Shown one piece after another: positions 55,601-64,000 of a stretch of 64,000 bases of DNA. The notes under the pieces are model-generated. The model was not told the origin of the DNA, searched no databases, and saw only the letters and a program-made list of their open reading frames with translations. Every line of letters begins with the position of its first letter. Position 1 is the first letter of the stretch. The stretch comes from Calothrix sp. NIES-2098 (GTDB taxonomy: Bacteria > Cyanobacteriota > Cyanobacteriia > Cyanobacteriales > Nostocaceae): assembly GCA_002368175.1 (NCBI GenBank), contig AP018172.1:6265001-6329000 (forward strand). The letters are read 5' to 3'. Both the position numbers and the translations under genes were made by a program.

Positions 55601-58011
55601 TCACTGCTGAGGAATCAGCAGCCATTATCGCAGAAATTGAGCAGCAGGGTTTTTGGTGTCGAGAAATTGAATATCTCACTAAGCAGGGTAATTCTTTTTG
55701 GGGAAATATCGCCGTCAAACAAATCGCTGTTGCTGACCAAGTTACGATCTTAGTACGAATTACAGATATTACTGCTCGCAAGCAGAGCGAAGCAGATCGC
55801 CAGCGAGCAGAAGCCGCCTTAGCCAAAAGTGAAGAACAATTAAGACTAACTTTGGAATTTAATGCTATCGGCATCTGGGACTGGAATATGCAAACCCAAG
55901 AAGTCATTTGGAATGACAACCACTATCGCTTACTAGGTTTAGAGCCAGGAGTTTCATCAGCATCATATCAACTATGGCGTGATTCCGTTCATCCAGAGGA
56001 TGGGGAGCGAGTGGAACAAAGTTTATTCAATGCGCTGGCACAGCATATCAATTATGAAGCAGAATTTCGGGTGATTTACCCTGATGGTACAGTTCGTTGG
56101 CTAATTGGCAAAGGGCGGGGGATTTACAACCAAGCAGGTAATCCTGTAAGAATGCTGGGCGTGATCATTGATATTAGCGATCGCATAGAATCACAAGAAA
56201 AGCTCAGACAAGCTGAGTTACGCTACCGAACTTTAATTGAGCAGATTCCTGGGGTAGTCTACACTTCACCCATCACCGCCACTACTGAATTTACTTATAT
56301 CAGCCCCCAAATTGAGAAAATGCTCAAGATTCCGCGCGATCAGTGGAATGCGGGCTTATTTAACAGTTGGCTGGACTATGTGCATCCTGAAGATCGCGAT
56401 CGCGTCATACAAAGCGTGCAAGATGCAATTGCAACTGGCGAATCTGTAAATAATGAATATCGCCTGTTCACAGCCGAAGACGACATCATTTGGGTGAAAG
56501 ATCAAGCCAGCCTTGTGCTAGCACCAGATGGCAAAACTCCGATTCTGCAAGGAGTAGCATTTGATATTAGCGATCGCAAAATTGCCGAGCAAACCCTTCA
56601 AGAGCAGGAAAACTTTTTACGCAGTATTTATCACGGGGTGGGACAGTCGATTTTTGTTGTAGATGTTCTAGATAATGATTTTCGTTTTGTGAGTGTTAAC
56701 CCAGTTCACGAACATATCACAGGTTTTTGTAGTGATAATGTGCAAGGTAAAACTCCTGAAGATTTTCTACCAGCAAATGCAGCAGCAGTAGTGCGACAGC
56801 ACTATCAAGATTGCATTGACGCCGGAACAACCATTACCTATGAGGAATGCTTACCTTTTAAGGGAAAAGAGGAAACTTGGTGGATCACCACTCTAACTCC
56901 ACTTAAAGACGCAAACTTACGCACATATCGCATTGTTGGTAGTAGCATCAATATTACTGAACATAAAAGCGCTCAAAAAATGCTTGAGTTGCAAGCAGTG
57001 ATAACTCGTAGCATCGCTGAAGGAATTTGCTTAATTCGAGCCAATGATGGAATCATTGTTTATGCCAATCCCAAATTTGAGCAGATGTTTGGCTATGGTG
57101 CTGGTGAATTAACCGATCGGCATATCTCGATTATTAACTATGCAGGCGATCGCATCTCAGCTAAAGCGGTTAATGAAGCTATTACATCTGCTGTCTTGCA
57201 ACATGGTGAAGCTAGCTATGAAGTTCATAATATCAAGAAAGATGGCACTCCTTTGTGGTGTAGTGCTACAACTTCCGTATTTGAGCATCCTGAATATGGA
57301 ACTGTTCTAGTTTGCGTTCAACAAGATATTACCGAGCATAAAGAAGCAGAAGAAAAAGTCAAAGCCTCTTTAAAAGAAAAAGAAGTATTACTCAAAGAAA
57401 TTCACCATCGTGTCAAGAACAACCTAGGAATTGTTAGTAGTTTGCTACAGATGCAATGCAGACGAACACAAGATTCGCAAGCAGCAGCAATTCTGCGTGA
57501 TAGCCAAAATCGCATTGCCTCTATTGCGCTGGTTCATGAAAAACTTTACCGTTCTGACGATTTAGCAAATATAAATTTCTCGCAATACATTCCTGAATTA
57601 ACCACTAATTTGTTTAATTCTTATAATATTAATTATGGTAGTGTAAAACTGAATACTCAAGTTGATAACGTTAGCCTAGATATTGAAAGCGCAATTCCTT
57701 GTGGATTAATTATTAACGAACTAGTTTCCAATGCTTTAAAATATGCCTTTCCTAATAATCGTCAAGGTGAAATCCAGCTACGGTTATATCAAGAATCGGA
57801 ACTTGCGATCGAGAATCAGCACCAAAGTACTTTAATACTCATTATTCGAGATAATGGAATTGGGCTACCTGAGGATTTTGATAGCAGCAAAACTAAAACT
57901 CTGGGTATTACTCTTGTCTACGGTTTAGTTAAACAATTAAGAGGAAGTATCGAAATTAACTCTTACCAGGGAACAGAGTTTAAAATAACTTTTAAGAAAA
58001 GCAGGACATAA
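52648..58011 (+). CDS. Giant CBS / 11-PAS sensor histidine kinase
   Basis: 1787 residues. About 15-135: a CBS pair (VLDVMQQMSQAQASCALILE, MSQPVISLSHRDAENLSTVV). About 150-1570: eleven PAS/PAC units, each closed by a linker of the type DI(T/S)-RK, with several being PAS_3-like (W-W-H-PED). About 1575-1620: a HisKA_2 phospho-acceptor, LLKEIHHRVKNNLGIVSSLLQMQ (His near residue 1586). End: an ATPase domain with INELVSNALKYAFP and DNGIGLP. No membrane helix, so a cytoplasmic sensor. AAGGAGG precedes the ATG. The next gene, a response regulator/kinase, starts five bases later. Confidence 0.93.
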   Translation: MDFPKMRWFDRDNQKNLLLVPKHTSVLDVMQQMSQAQASCALILEQAKLVGIFTVNNVVKKIFNTLAATTVAELMSQPVISLSHRDAENLSTVVQLFRQHDIDHLPILDNHGQVISVVTWREVIEGLYQTIETKTAELAQAASQKEVSYQASQTRFKDILDSAIATSIVNFRLFFNRESQYEYQSPGCETIFGYTSQEILSNKNLWMSRVHPEDKEKVIMPLIEELLAERTATVEYRFQHKDGSWRWISGTYTSRYDAVDNCWMVTGTANDISDRKRIEEALRHSEERWQLAIAGTNEAIWDWNITTNQTFRSDRWYEMLGYERDELSNLDDEWSIRIHPDDYEQVIAAQQAYLQRQVPDYNVEYRLCRKDGSYGWFRSRAKAVWDEQGNPVRLVGSLADITERKQMETALKASEAQYRLLFESNPSPMCIFNLESHRFLAVNRAATKKYGYSEAEFLSMTVRDIRPPEGVSDFLQIMSDPSLLTDSIYIGETKHCLRDGTVIDVEINSHFIIWAGKPARFALIKDISEQKQAEMALQEREAMLRRIGDNLPNGAIYKVIRDRDDSMYFSYLSAGIEKLMEVKVEDALRDSSLLYSQVIAEDSPHLQLAMDESFRNLSVFDRQQRIRTPSGQLKWLHFRSTPRQLPDGRVAWDGLMVDVTNLKQTEETLRKSEALLAESQRVARLGSWEFDMDSKKVTWSKELFYLFNRDPAQGEPTDEESFQFYHPEDREKLHQVVERAIATGESYKLILRVLQPDSSFRYFEAIGHVECNAEGQIIRLYGTAQDVTERQQAEERISQSQAQLATAQQIAHVGSWELNLQTHERHWSAETFRIFGLDPHQSEPTTAEFFQMIHSEDRVALQTQQQQAIAHNKPFNLEYRIIRPDGSIRHVESRAELIHDSQGQLIKFLGAIIDITERKQTELEITKSRDLREVIYNESTDALFLVDAETLLNTDCNDRAVELFQASSKAELLGINGKILQKRDFTAEESAAIIAEIEQQGFWCREIEYLTKQGNSFWGNIAVKQIAVADQVTILVRITDITARKQSEADRQRAEAALAKSEEQLRLTLEFNAIGIWDWNMQTQEVIWNDNHYRLLGLEPGVSSASYQLWRDSVHPEDGERVEQSLFNALAQHINYEAEFRVIYPDGTVRWLIGKGRGIYNQAGNPVRMLGVIIDISDRIESQEKLRQAELRYRTLIEQIPGVVYTSPITATTEFTYISPQIEKMLKIPRDQWNAGLFNSWLDYVHPEDRDRVIQSVQDAIATGESVNNEYRLFTAEDDIIWVKDQASLVLAPDGKTPILQGVAFDISDRKIAEQTLQEQENFLRSIYHGVGQSIFVVDVLDNDFRFVSVNPVHEHITGFCSDNVQGKTPEDFLPANAAAVVRQHYQDCIDAGTTITYEECLPFKGKEETWWITTLTPLKDANLRTYRIVGSSINITEHKSAQKMLELQAVITRSIAEGICLIRANDGIIVYANPKFEQMFGYGAGELTDRHISIINYAGDRISAKAVNEAITSAVLQHGEASYEVHNIKKDGTPLWCSATTSVFEHPEYGTVLVCVQQDITEHKEAEEKVKASLKEKEVLLKEIHHRVKNNLGIVSSLLQMQCRRTQDSQAAAILRDSQNRIASIALVHEKLYRSDDLANINFSQYIPELTTNLFNSYNINYGSVKLNTQVDNVSLDIESAIPCGLIINELVSNALKYAFPNNRQGEIQLRLYQESELAIENQHQSTLILIIRDNGIGLPEDFDSSKTKTLGITLVYGLVKQLRGSIEINSYQGTEFKITFKKSRT

Positions 58012-58015
58012 CTTT

Positions 58016-59677
58016 ATGACAAACATCTCTTCAAACAAAGATAAGTCTAAAAGAATTCAAGTCCTTGTTGTTGAAGATGAGTTTATTCTTGCTATCAACT
58101 TACAAGAAAGTTTAGAATCTCTTGGGTATACAGTACTAGACATCGCAGATTCAGCAGATGCTGCAATTGAGAAAGCAACCGAACTGCGACCAAACTTGAT
58201 TCTTATGGATATTAGACTCAGGGGAGAAATGGATGGTATCCAAGCAGCAGAGCAAATTTGGAATACCTTACAAATTCCCGTAATTTATGTTACCGGACAT
58301 TCCGATCAAAGTACTGTAGAACGAGCAACGTTGACATCACCATTTGGTTACATTCTCAAACCAATTAGAGAGCAAGAACTGTATGTTGCGATCCAAACAG
58401 CACTTAATCGCTACGAACGCGAGCAATTTTTGAGTACAGTCCTGCGGGGAATGGGAGACGGAGTAATTGTTGTCGATACTGATTTACGTGTCAAATATCT
58501 GAATCCAGTAGCTGAAGCACTAACAGGGTGGCGATTAGATGAAGCAAAAGACCAGATGTTGAGCGAAGTTTGCCAACTCATTGACGAACAAACTCAGCTG
58601 ACAGTAGAAAATCCTATAGTTTTAGCACTGCAAACCCAAACCCCTATTTATCTCAACAATCGCATTTTACTTGTTGCCAAAAACGACACCAAAATCCCAA
58701 TAGCTGATAGCGCTACACCTCTGAGAGATAACAATGGTGCAGTAGCAGGAGCAGTCATGGTTTTTAGAGATGATACACAAAGAAGGCTAGCCGAAGAACG
58801 CAATCTTGCTGCTGAACGCGCTCGTCAATTAGAAATTCAAATGGCAGAACTCCAACGCCTCAACCAGTTAAAAGAAGATTTTTTAGCAACCACTTCTCAT
58901 GAGATGAGAACGCCTTTATCACACATTAAAATGGCAATTTCTATGCTAGAAAATATTCTAGATCAGCCGAATATTTTGGACTCAAAAGGAATTGCTACAT
59001 CTAAATCTGTAACTCAATATTTAAATATCTTACGCGATCAATGCGAACGCGAGCTAAATCTTGTAGATGATTTGCTAGAAATGCGGATGATTGACGCAGA
59101 TATCTGTCCTTTAGAATTAACTTCAATTTTTCTCCAATCTTGGCTACCTCATATAGCCGAGACTTTTCAAGAATTAGCTCAAGCTCAACAACAGATTCTA
59201 GAAATTATCATTCCTCAAGATTTACCACCTCTAGTTTCAGACTTAACTTTGCTGACTCGCATTGTGACAGAATTGCTCAACAATGCTTGTCAATATACGC
59301 CTTCTGGCGAACGGATTAAAGTAAATGTCCAACTTGTTGAAGCTACTACAAGCCTCACTAATGAAAATGCAAAACCTGAATTTCCGAACGTACAAATTAT
59401 CATCAGCAATTCTGGTGTTGAAATTCCGGCAACAGAAACATCGCTAATTTTTGAACCGTTTTACCGCATTCTGAAAAGTAAGACAAAAGAAAAATTTAAT
59501 ATATTTGACTCAGATTCCCAGATATTTCAAAGCACTCTTAAACAAAATACTGGCACAGGCTTGGGGTTAGCATTAGTTAAAAAGCTAGTAGGGCATCTGC
59601 AAGGCACAATTGAAGTTACAAGTAATCAAAATTTAACAACATTTATAGTTCAACTACCATTACAATTATCAGCATAG
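58016..59677 (+). CDS. Response regulator / PAS / histidine kinase hybrid
   Basis: 553 residues. A receiver domain (about 14-130; phospho-acceptor D65 in LILMDIRLRG, acidic pocket E20-D21, lysine in FGYILKPIRE) is followed by a PAS domain (about 143-255), a HisKA domain (FLATTSHEMRTPLSHIKMAI) and an ATPase domain (NNACQYTPSGERI, GTGLGLALVKKL). It starts four bases after the giant kinase stop, so the giant kinase most likely phosphorylates its receiver. Its own output partner is not in the window. Confidence 0.93.
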   Translation: MTNISSNKDKSKRIQVLVVEDEFILAINLQESLESLGYTVLDIADSADAAIEKATELRPNLILMDIRLRGEMDGIQAAEQIWNTLQIPVIYVTGHSDQSTVERATLTSPFGYILKPIREQELYVAIQTALNRYEREQFLSTVLRGMGDGVIVVDTDLRVKYLNPVAEALTGWRLDEAKDQMLSEVCQLIDEQTQLTVENPIVLALQTQTPIYLNNRILLVAKNDTKIPIADSATPLRDNNGAVAGAVMVFRDDTQRRLAEERNLAAERARQLEIQMAELQRLNQLKEDFLATTSHEMRTPLSHIKMAISMLENILDQPNILDSKGIATSKSVTQYLNILRDQCERELNLVDDLLEMRMIDADICPLELTSIFLQSWLPHIAETFQELAQAQQQILEIIIPQDLPPLVSDLTLLTRIVTELLNNACQYTPSGERIKVNVQLVEATTSLTNENAKPEFPNVQIIISNSGVEIPATETSLIFEPFYRILKSKTKEKFNIFDSDSQIFQSTLKQNTGTGLGLALVKKLVGHLQGTIEVTSNQNLTTFIVQLPLQLSA

Positions 59678-59717
59678 TTTCCATAGTCATACCATGTTGA
59701 AATGGGTAGTAAGTCAA

Positions 59718-60572
59718 CTACTCAAATACTACTGTCCGATTGCCATACACCAACACGCGGTTTTGTAAATGCGATCGCACTGCTCTGGCTAATACAATTC
59801 GCTCTAAATCTTTGCCTTTTCTAATTAAATCTTCAACTGCATCGCGGTGGCTAACTCGCACTACATCTTGTTCAATAATTGGCCCCGCATCTAAATCAGC
59901 AGTGGCATAGTGTGCCGTTGCACCAATAATTTTCACGCCACGCTCAAAAGCTCGGTGATAAGGATTAGCTCCCACAAAAGCAGGTAAAAATGAATGATGA
60001 ATATTAATAATATGAGGAAATTTGCTAATAAAATCAGCACTGACAATTTGCATATATTTCGCCAAGACAACTAAATCAATTTGATACTGCCGAAGTAATT
60101 CTAATTGCTTAACTTCTTGTTCGGCTTTGTTGTCTTTAGTTATGGGAATGTGATGGTAATCAATATTAAATTGCTCTGCTACGACTTTTAAATCTGCATG
60201 GTTGCTAATAATTAAAGGAACTTCTGCGACAAATTCTTTAGCCCGGTGTCGCCAAATTAAATCGAAAAGACAATGGTCTTGCTTGCTAACCCAAATAGCA
60301 ATACGCGGTATGGTATCAGAAAAATGCAGTTCCCACTTAGCACCTAAAGGTTGCGCGATCGCATTAAATGCAGGCCCAATTAAATCCCGTGGTAAGTTAA
60401 ACCCCTCTAGCTGCCATTCAATCCGCGTGAGAAATAACCCAGCAGCAAAATCTGTATGCTGATCTGCATGGATAATATTGCCACCGTTAGCATAGATAAA
60501 GTTAGCAATTTTCGCCACTAAACCCCGTTGATCGGGGCAAGAAATGAGCAATGTTGCTGTTGGGTTTGTCAT
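59718..60572 (-). CDS. purU: Formyltetrahydrofolate deformylase
   Basis: 284 residues. Splits 10-formyl-THF to THF and formate. An N-terminal ACT domain (LLISCPDQRGLVAKIANFIY) is followed by the formyltransferase fold with catalytic Asn-His-Asp: NIHHSFLPAF and HYATADLDAGPIIEQD. Length is normal. The heptamer repeat at 60568-60603 runs into its start codon, leaving no visible ribosome site. Confidence 0.95.
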   Translation of the reverse strand: MTNPTATLLISCPDQRGLVAKIANFIYANGGNIIHADQHTDFAAGLFLTRIEWQLEGFNLPRDLIGPAFNAIAQPLGAKWELHFSDTIPRIAIWVSKQDHCLFDLIWRHRAKEFVAEVPLIISNHADLKVVAEQFNIDYHHIPITKDNKAEQEVKQLELLRQYQIDLVVLAKYMQIVSADFISKFPHIINIHHSFLPAFVGANPYHRAFERGVKIIGATAHYATADLDAGPIIEQDVVRVSHRDAVEDLIRKGKDLERIVLARAVRSHLQNRVLVYGNRTVVFE

Positions 60573-60606
60573 TTGTCATTTGTCATTGGTCATTGGTCAT
60601 TTGTCC
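60568..60606. repeat. Heptamer repeat (GTCATTN)5 at the purU start
   Basis: Five tandem 7-mers, GTCATTT or GTCATTG, then GTCCAGAGTC. The first copy includes the rev-comp of the purU ATG. It is an STRR array. Confidence 0.8.
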
Positions 60607-60639
60607 AGAGTCAATCAATGGGCAATTAACAATTGCTCC

Positions 60640-60755
60640 CTTGTCCTCCTTGTCCCCCCTTCGGGTTCGCCAGTCGCCTGCGGATGGAAACCCTCCCGCA
60701 GCGCTGGTCTCACCTCATCCCCCCACACTCCCCACACTCCCCCATCTTTTGCTAG
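60640..60755. repeat. GC-rich dispersed repeat and CCCCACACT runs
   Basis: A stretch with TCGCCTGCGGATGGAAACCC and GCAGCGCTGGTCTC, wording I associate with cyanobacterial intergenic repeats, followed by CCCCACACTCCCCACACTCC. No gene was seen here. Confidence 0.5.
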
Positions 60756-61379
60756 TTATTTGCTACTTGCTGGAGTCGGTTGCGGAGGGCTGGGAAGAGA
60801 TGTTTTATCGCTACTAGCTGCGGGTTGTTTCCACTCTGATAAATCGCGATTTACTGCATTTTCAAAATCTGTGGATACCAACAGAACATCTATATTACCA
60901 TCGGGTTTTACCGTTGGGTCAGCTTGCACGTATAAGAAACGGCGATTAAAGTCAGGCTTACCTAACAATAATTGATGGCTTTTTTGATTTTTCAAGCTGA
61001 TATTGATAGTAGCTTGGGGTTTATCTAAACCGAAATCGCCTTTTTGACTAGCTGGGATGGATAAAGTGCGATCGCTCTTACCCTTGACTAACAAATCCAT
61101 CAAATAAGAAACAATAGCATCATTCGCTGGCTCTGACACCGGGGATTTCAGCAACCACTTAGGTTGGCTTTCTTGGGGGTTCCGTTCCAGAGTTAAGGCA
61201 TTCTTTTGCGTCGTAATTGACAAAGACTGCACATCATCTGCCGTAAAAGAGAAAACTTGCTGCTGTTTCTCCTTAACTTCTTCTCGCTGAGTTCCCCCAC
61301 GTATTTCATAGAAATACACAAAACCGCCCAAACCCAGCGCTAGCAATAGCAAAATTAAAGTCGTTCGCGAAAATTTCAT
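60756..61379 (-). CDS. DUF4340-domain protein
   Basis: 207 residues. An N-terminal membrane helix (TTLILLLLALGLGGFVYFYE) is followed by the DUF4340 pattern: VFSFTADDVQSLSITTQKNALTLER, WLLKSPVSEPANDAIVSYLMDLL and FGLDKPQATINISLKNQKSHQLLLGKP. The tail is Ser/Pro-rich. DUF4340 proteins accompany GldG-type transporters, as here, and are thought to be extracytoplasmic partners. Confidence 0.87.
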   Translation of the reverse strand: MKFSRTTLILLLLALGLGGFVYFYEIRGGTQREEVKEKQQQVFSFTADDVQSLSITTQKNALTLERNPQESQPKWLLKSPVSEPANDAIVSYLMDLLVKGKSDRTLSIPASQKGDFGLDKPQATINISLKNQKSHQLLLGKPDFNRRFLYVQADPTVKPDGNIDVLLVSTDFENAVNRDLSEWKQPAASSDKTSLPSPPQPTPASSK

Positions 61380-61387
61380 TTTTGGTC

Positions 61388-61450
61388 AATAGTCAACAGT
61401 CAATTAATTATTTCTCCCCACACTCCCCACACTCCCCACACTCCCTCATC
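61388..61450. repeat. CCCCACACT tandem repeat
   Basis: TTATTTCTCCCCACACTCCC and two further CCCCACACT units. The same wording, inverted, is at 5517-5565. Confidence 0.7.
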
Positions 61451-61457
61451 CCTCTTC

Positions 61458-63224
61458 CTACCGTCTTTTCCACCAAATCAAAGATGCTCCAACTAGACCA
61501 ATCAAGGGTAGAAGTAACAGAGAGGATAATGTTAAAAGACCGGCTTGGGCGGTTGAGATTTCAAGGCGACGGTTTTTCGCTTCTTTGGGGCGAATTGATA
61601 GGGATTGTTGATCCTGTTGACTTAGCCAAGTGACTGAGTTGAGGAATACATCGCCATTTAGTTGTCGTTCAAACAAGCCATCGGTGGCAAAATCTGAATT
61701 GCCGATGACGACTAACCTTGATTCAGTCGGAGTTTTTTCATCTGGCTTGTTGGTTGGGAGTGGGGAAATAGTAGGACTTGGTAAAGGATTAGGCGTTGGG
61801 CTGGCTTGGCTGGCGGTAGTTGGTGATGGTAGCGCAGAAGGGGTAGGCGAAGGGCTGGTATTTGGTTTTCCTTGACCTCTGGCAATAGGTGAAGGTGTAG
61901 CTTGACCTTGAGTTGTTGGTGATGGTAGTGGTGAAGGCGTGGGGCTAGGCTGAGTTGTTGATGCTGCTGGTAGTTTTTTCTTTAAAGCCACACCCAAAGT
62001 TAGCGGGCCTTTCAGGTCTTTGTCAGCATTAAACTCTAGTTTTTCGCTTTGCAGGTCGCTTTCTGCCCAGCTGTTAGGATAAGGTTTGGTGCGCAACAGA
62101 GGAGTAGACTCCACACCAGCGACCGGAGTAGTTTCTACAGGACGTGCAAATCGATAATAAGAACTGCCGTTGCCGAAATCTTTGGTAATTGGATGTTGTC
62201 CGTACTCGGTGATAATTGGAACTGCTGGCCCAAATCTGGCAGCACTCCCAGAAACATCAACAGCTAAACGATTATCCAGGCGAACACCCCAATCTTTGAG
62301 TAAGTTGTCGAGTTTGGGGTCGCTACCAGGGTCAATCATCAGCAATAAGTTACCGCCACGATTGAGGTAATCGCTTAAAGCTTTCACTTCACCCTCAAAC
62401 AATTCTCGTTTTGGGCCTGCTACTACCACCGCCGCCGCATCATCGGGAACTTTGGACTTTTCTATTAAATTCAGTGGTGAGGTTGTGAAATTCTTATCAG
62501 TTAATCCCTGAACTGCTTGAGACATTCCACCTTCAGCTGCTGTTAGTGGATGTTCGCCGTGTCCTTGGAGAAAGTAAACTTTAGCTGAGTTAGCAGTGGT
62601 AATTTGTTGCAGCCGACTTGTTAACCGCACTTCTGACAGCCGTTCATTTTGATTCACCACCTGCACTAACTGTCTTTTATCTTGAGATTCTAGATAAACT
62701 TCTCCGTAATCTTTCACGCCAAACTTTTCTGCCAATCCCGGTCTAGCTTGCGGATCGACATACTCAAATTGAAACTTTGAGCTTTGCCTGCGATAATTGT
62801 CTAGCAAATCTCGGTCTTGCGGATTCTGATTGACATCAAAAATCCAGACTGTAACTGGTTGTGCTAAATTCTGTACTAATTCCCGCGACTGGGGAGCCAG
62901 GGTAAATAACTGCGTTTCTGTTAAATCTGCTCGATAGTGGTAGCGAGTACCCAAAAAGTTTATTAACCCTAAAATTGCTAGTACTGCTATAGTCGCCACC
63001 AAAGCGTTAGTTCCCGCTTGGGTTGAACGTCGCCGCCACCATTGACTTTCTTGGCTTTGCACGATCGCCCACAACCCAATGAGCACAATTCCAGTAAATA
63101 ATAATGCTAAGGAAATTGGCCCCCAATTTGATGCCACTAACCCAGAAGTTAAGCCTGCAACTAATAGAAAAGGGCCAAACCAAAACAGATATTTCCAAAG
63201 TTTCTTTTTAGCAGCGATTTTCAT
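61458..63224 (-). CDS. GldG-like ABC transporter auxiliary protein
   Basis: 588 residues. Two N-terminal membrane helices plus a third (ALVATIAVLAILGLINFLG), a large extracytoplasmic domain with GldG motifs (YHYRADLTETQLFTLAPQSRELVQNL, FLQGHGEHPL, LSDYLNRGGNLLLMIDPG), and a C-terminal helix (GLLTLSSLLLLPLIGLVGASLIWWKRR). Residues about 410-500 are an unusual Pro/Ser/Thr-rich insert with many PSPT blocks in the middle of the domain. It works with the permease gene downstream of it in the window sense (upstream in transcription). Substrate unknown. Confidence 0.88.
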   Translation of the reverse strand: MKIAAKKKLWKYLFWFGPFLLVAGLTSGLVASNWGPISLALLFTGIVLIGLWAIVQSQESQWWRRRSTQAGTNALVATIAVLAILGLINFLGTRYHYRADLTETQLFTLAPQSRELVQNLAQPVTVWIFDVNQNPQDRDLLDNYRRQSSKFQFEYVDPQARPGLAEKFGVKDYGEVYLESQDKRQLVQVVNQNERLSEVRLTSRLQQITTANSAKVYFLQGHGEHPLTAAEGGMSQAVQGLTDKNFTTSPLNLIEKSKVPDDAAAVVVAGPKRELFEGEVKALSDYLNRGGNLLLMIDPGSDPKLDNLLKDWGVRLDNRLAVDVSGSAARFGPAVPIITEYGQHPITKDFGNGSSYYRFARPVETTPVAGVESTPLLRTKPYPNSWAESDLQSEKLEFNADKDLKGPLTLGVALKKKLPAASTTQPSPTPSPLPSPTTQGQATPSPIARGQGKPNTSPSPTPSALPSPTTASQASPTPNPLPSPTISPLPTNKPDEKTPTESRLVVIGNSDFATDGLFERQLNGDVFLNSVTWLSQQDQQSLSIRPKEAKNRRLEISTAQAGLLTLSSLLLLPLIGLVGASLIWWKRR

Positions 63225-63319
63225 TTTATTTGTTATTTGTTATTTGTCTTTGGTGATTTGGCCTGACTAAGTAGTTAAACGCAACTAAATCAAGACTTAC
63301 GCAAAATCTTTCTCAAACT

Positions 63320-63400
63320 TTCATTTCTTTGTGCCTTTGTGCCTTAGTGGTAAAAAATCTTGAACCACAAAGACACGAAGACACAAAGGTTTTCATAGAT
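63320..63400. repeat. Inverted dispersed repeat (CTTTGTG type)
   Basis: CTTTGTGCCTTTGTGCCTTAGTGG and the near-inverse CCACAAAGACACGAAGACACAAAGG flank a short AT-rich loop. Repeats of this wording are frequent between cyanobacterial genes. Confidence 0.6.
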
Positions 63401-63409
63401 TGCAAATGA

Positions 63410-64000
63410 CTACTGCCTTTGAAAACGCAATGCATCAATTGATTGAGATGTGAGAAAGACACCCAAAAAAATGTAACTAATAAATAAAAGTATGGCGCTG
63501 GTATCAAAAATGCCTTGAATAAGAGTATTGAAATGCTTCAGCAAAGAAATATAGCTCAAAGCTTCACCAATTGGGCCAGGGACGATTTTAGCGATTAAAT
63601 CAACGAATAACAGCATTAAAATGACTGCAAAGGTGAAGACCGCAGAGAGAATTGTACTGTCTGTTAACGATGAAATAAACATTCCCAAAGATAAAATTGC
63701 TGCTGCTAGTAAGATTAATCCAAAATGTCCTAACAAAAGAATTGTCGGTGCCATTGGGGGATTGGAGGTACTAATCACAAAAGCTTCAATTGCGATTAAG
63801 GGCACAATCATTGTGACAAAAAAAGTCAGTACCCCTAATAATTTACCGACAGCTACCGCCCAGTTTGTAATTGGTGACGTTGCTAACAGTTCTAAAGTGC
63901 CTCGCTTACGTTCTTCCGCATATAGTCCCATTGAAAGAATTGGCAGCACAAATAATAATAGCCACCCCATGCGGTCTAAAAATGCGCGAATAAATTCATA
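63410..64000 (-). CDS. ABC-2 type permease (GldF-like), 5' end missing
   Basis: The visible 196 codons hold the C-terminal part of a permease. The EERKRGTLELLATSPI box is the mark of the GldF/ABC-2 family, followed by four membrane segments. The frame stays open to the right edge of the window, so the true start is outside; an internal ATG at 63970 is not the start. Together with the GldG-like and DUF4340 genes it forms an exporter operon; the ATPase gene would be upstream, beyond the window. Confidence 0.9.
   Translation of the reverse strand, partial: YEFIRAFLDRMGWLLLFVLPILSMGLYAEERKRGTLELLATSPITNWAVAVGKLLGVLTFFVTMIVPLIAIEAFVISTSNPPMAPTILLLGHFGLILLAAAILSLGMFISSLTDSTILSAVFTFAVILMLLFVDLIAKIVPGPIGEALSYISLLKHFNTLIQGIFDTSAILLFISYIFLGVFLTSQSIDALRFQRQ

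Overview
The window reads as chromosome of a filamentous, probably heterocyst-forming cyanobacterium (Nostocales-like). The signs are psaA, psaK, a psbA gene, psb34, acsF and a phycobilin-type heme oxygenase; the very frequent octamer GCGATCGC (HIP1); heptameric short tandem repeats between genes; and a large stock of modular signalling proteins. No species is assigned. Coding density is ordinary, with AT-rich gaps of 0.4 to 1 kb.

Layout. 1-9 kb: the 5' part of psaA, a proline-rich lipoprotein, glutaminase, pyruvate dehydrogenase E2, a YlqD-like protein and an acyl-CoA/acyl-ACP synthetase. 9-10.6 kb: two paralogous small hydrophobic proteins and a palindromic repeat. 10.8-20.3 kb: the most interesting block, an ArsR-type regulator, a psbA copy with the three residues known for the low-oxygen D1' form, a nitronate monooxygenase-like flavoprotein, a pentapeptide protein, a phytanoyl-CoA dioxygenase-like protein, acsF, hemF, heme oxygenase and a delta-9-type desaturase. 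20.7-30 kb: small envelope-type proteins, cobH, dapB, psaK, a TMEM175 channel and mgtE. 30.7-35.3 kb: a 1528-residue DUF4347/LamG/Calx-beta/sugar-dehydrogenase protein. 35.5-40 kb: psb34 behind an HLR1 site, a flavin disulfide oxidoreductase, two TVP38 proteins and a glycosyltransferase. 40-45.5 kb: an accessory region with a Trypco1-like protein, a caspase/STAND/pentapeptide protein, a minisatellite and a PIN/Phd toxin-antitoxin pair. 45.6-60.6 kb: alaS, a small metal-binding protein, a diguanylate cyclase, a detached M41 peptidase, a solitary InsA-like protein, a giant CBS/11-PAS kinase with its hybrid partner, and purU. 60.7-64 kb: DUF4340, GldG-like and ABC-2 permease genes, the last cut by the window edge.

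The candidate undescribed system is the 10.8-20.2 kb block. Five of its enzymes consume O2 (the PhyH-like protein, AcsF, HemF, heme oxygenase and the desaturase), and it also carries the low-oxygen D1. A 16-bp palindromic site, ATAACTATnnnGTTAT, occurs with all 13 fixed positions intact at three places: between psbA and the flavoprotein gene, upstream of acsF, and upstream of hemF. Degenerate copies lie next to two of these and upstream of the dioxygenase gene. I infer a micro-oxic regulon for PSII repair, chlorophyll, bilin and lipid synthesis, perhaps controlled by the ArsR-type protein at its edge. The gene families and the sites are read from sequence; the regulation is inference.
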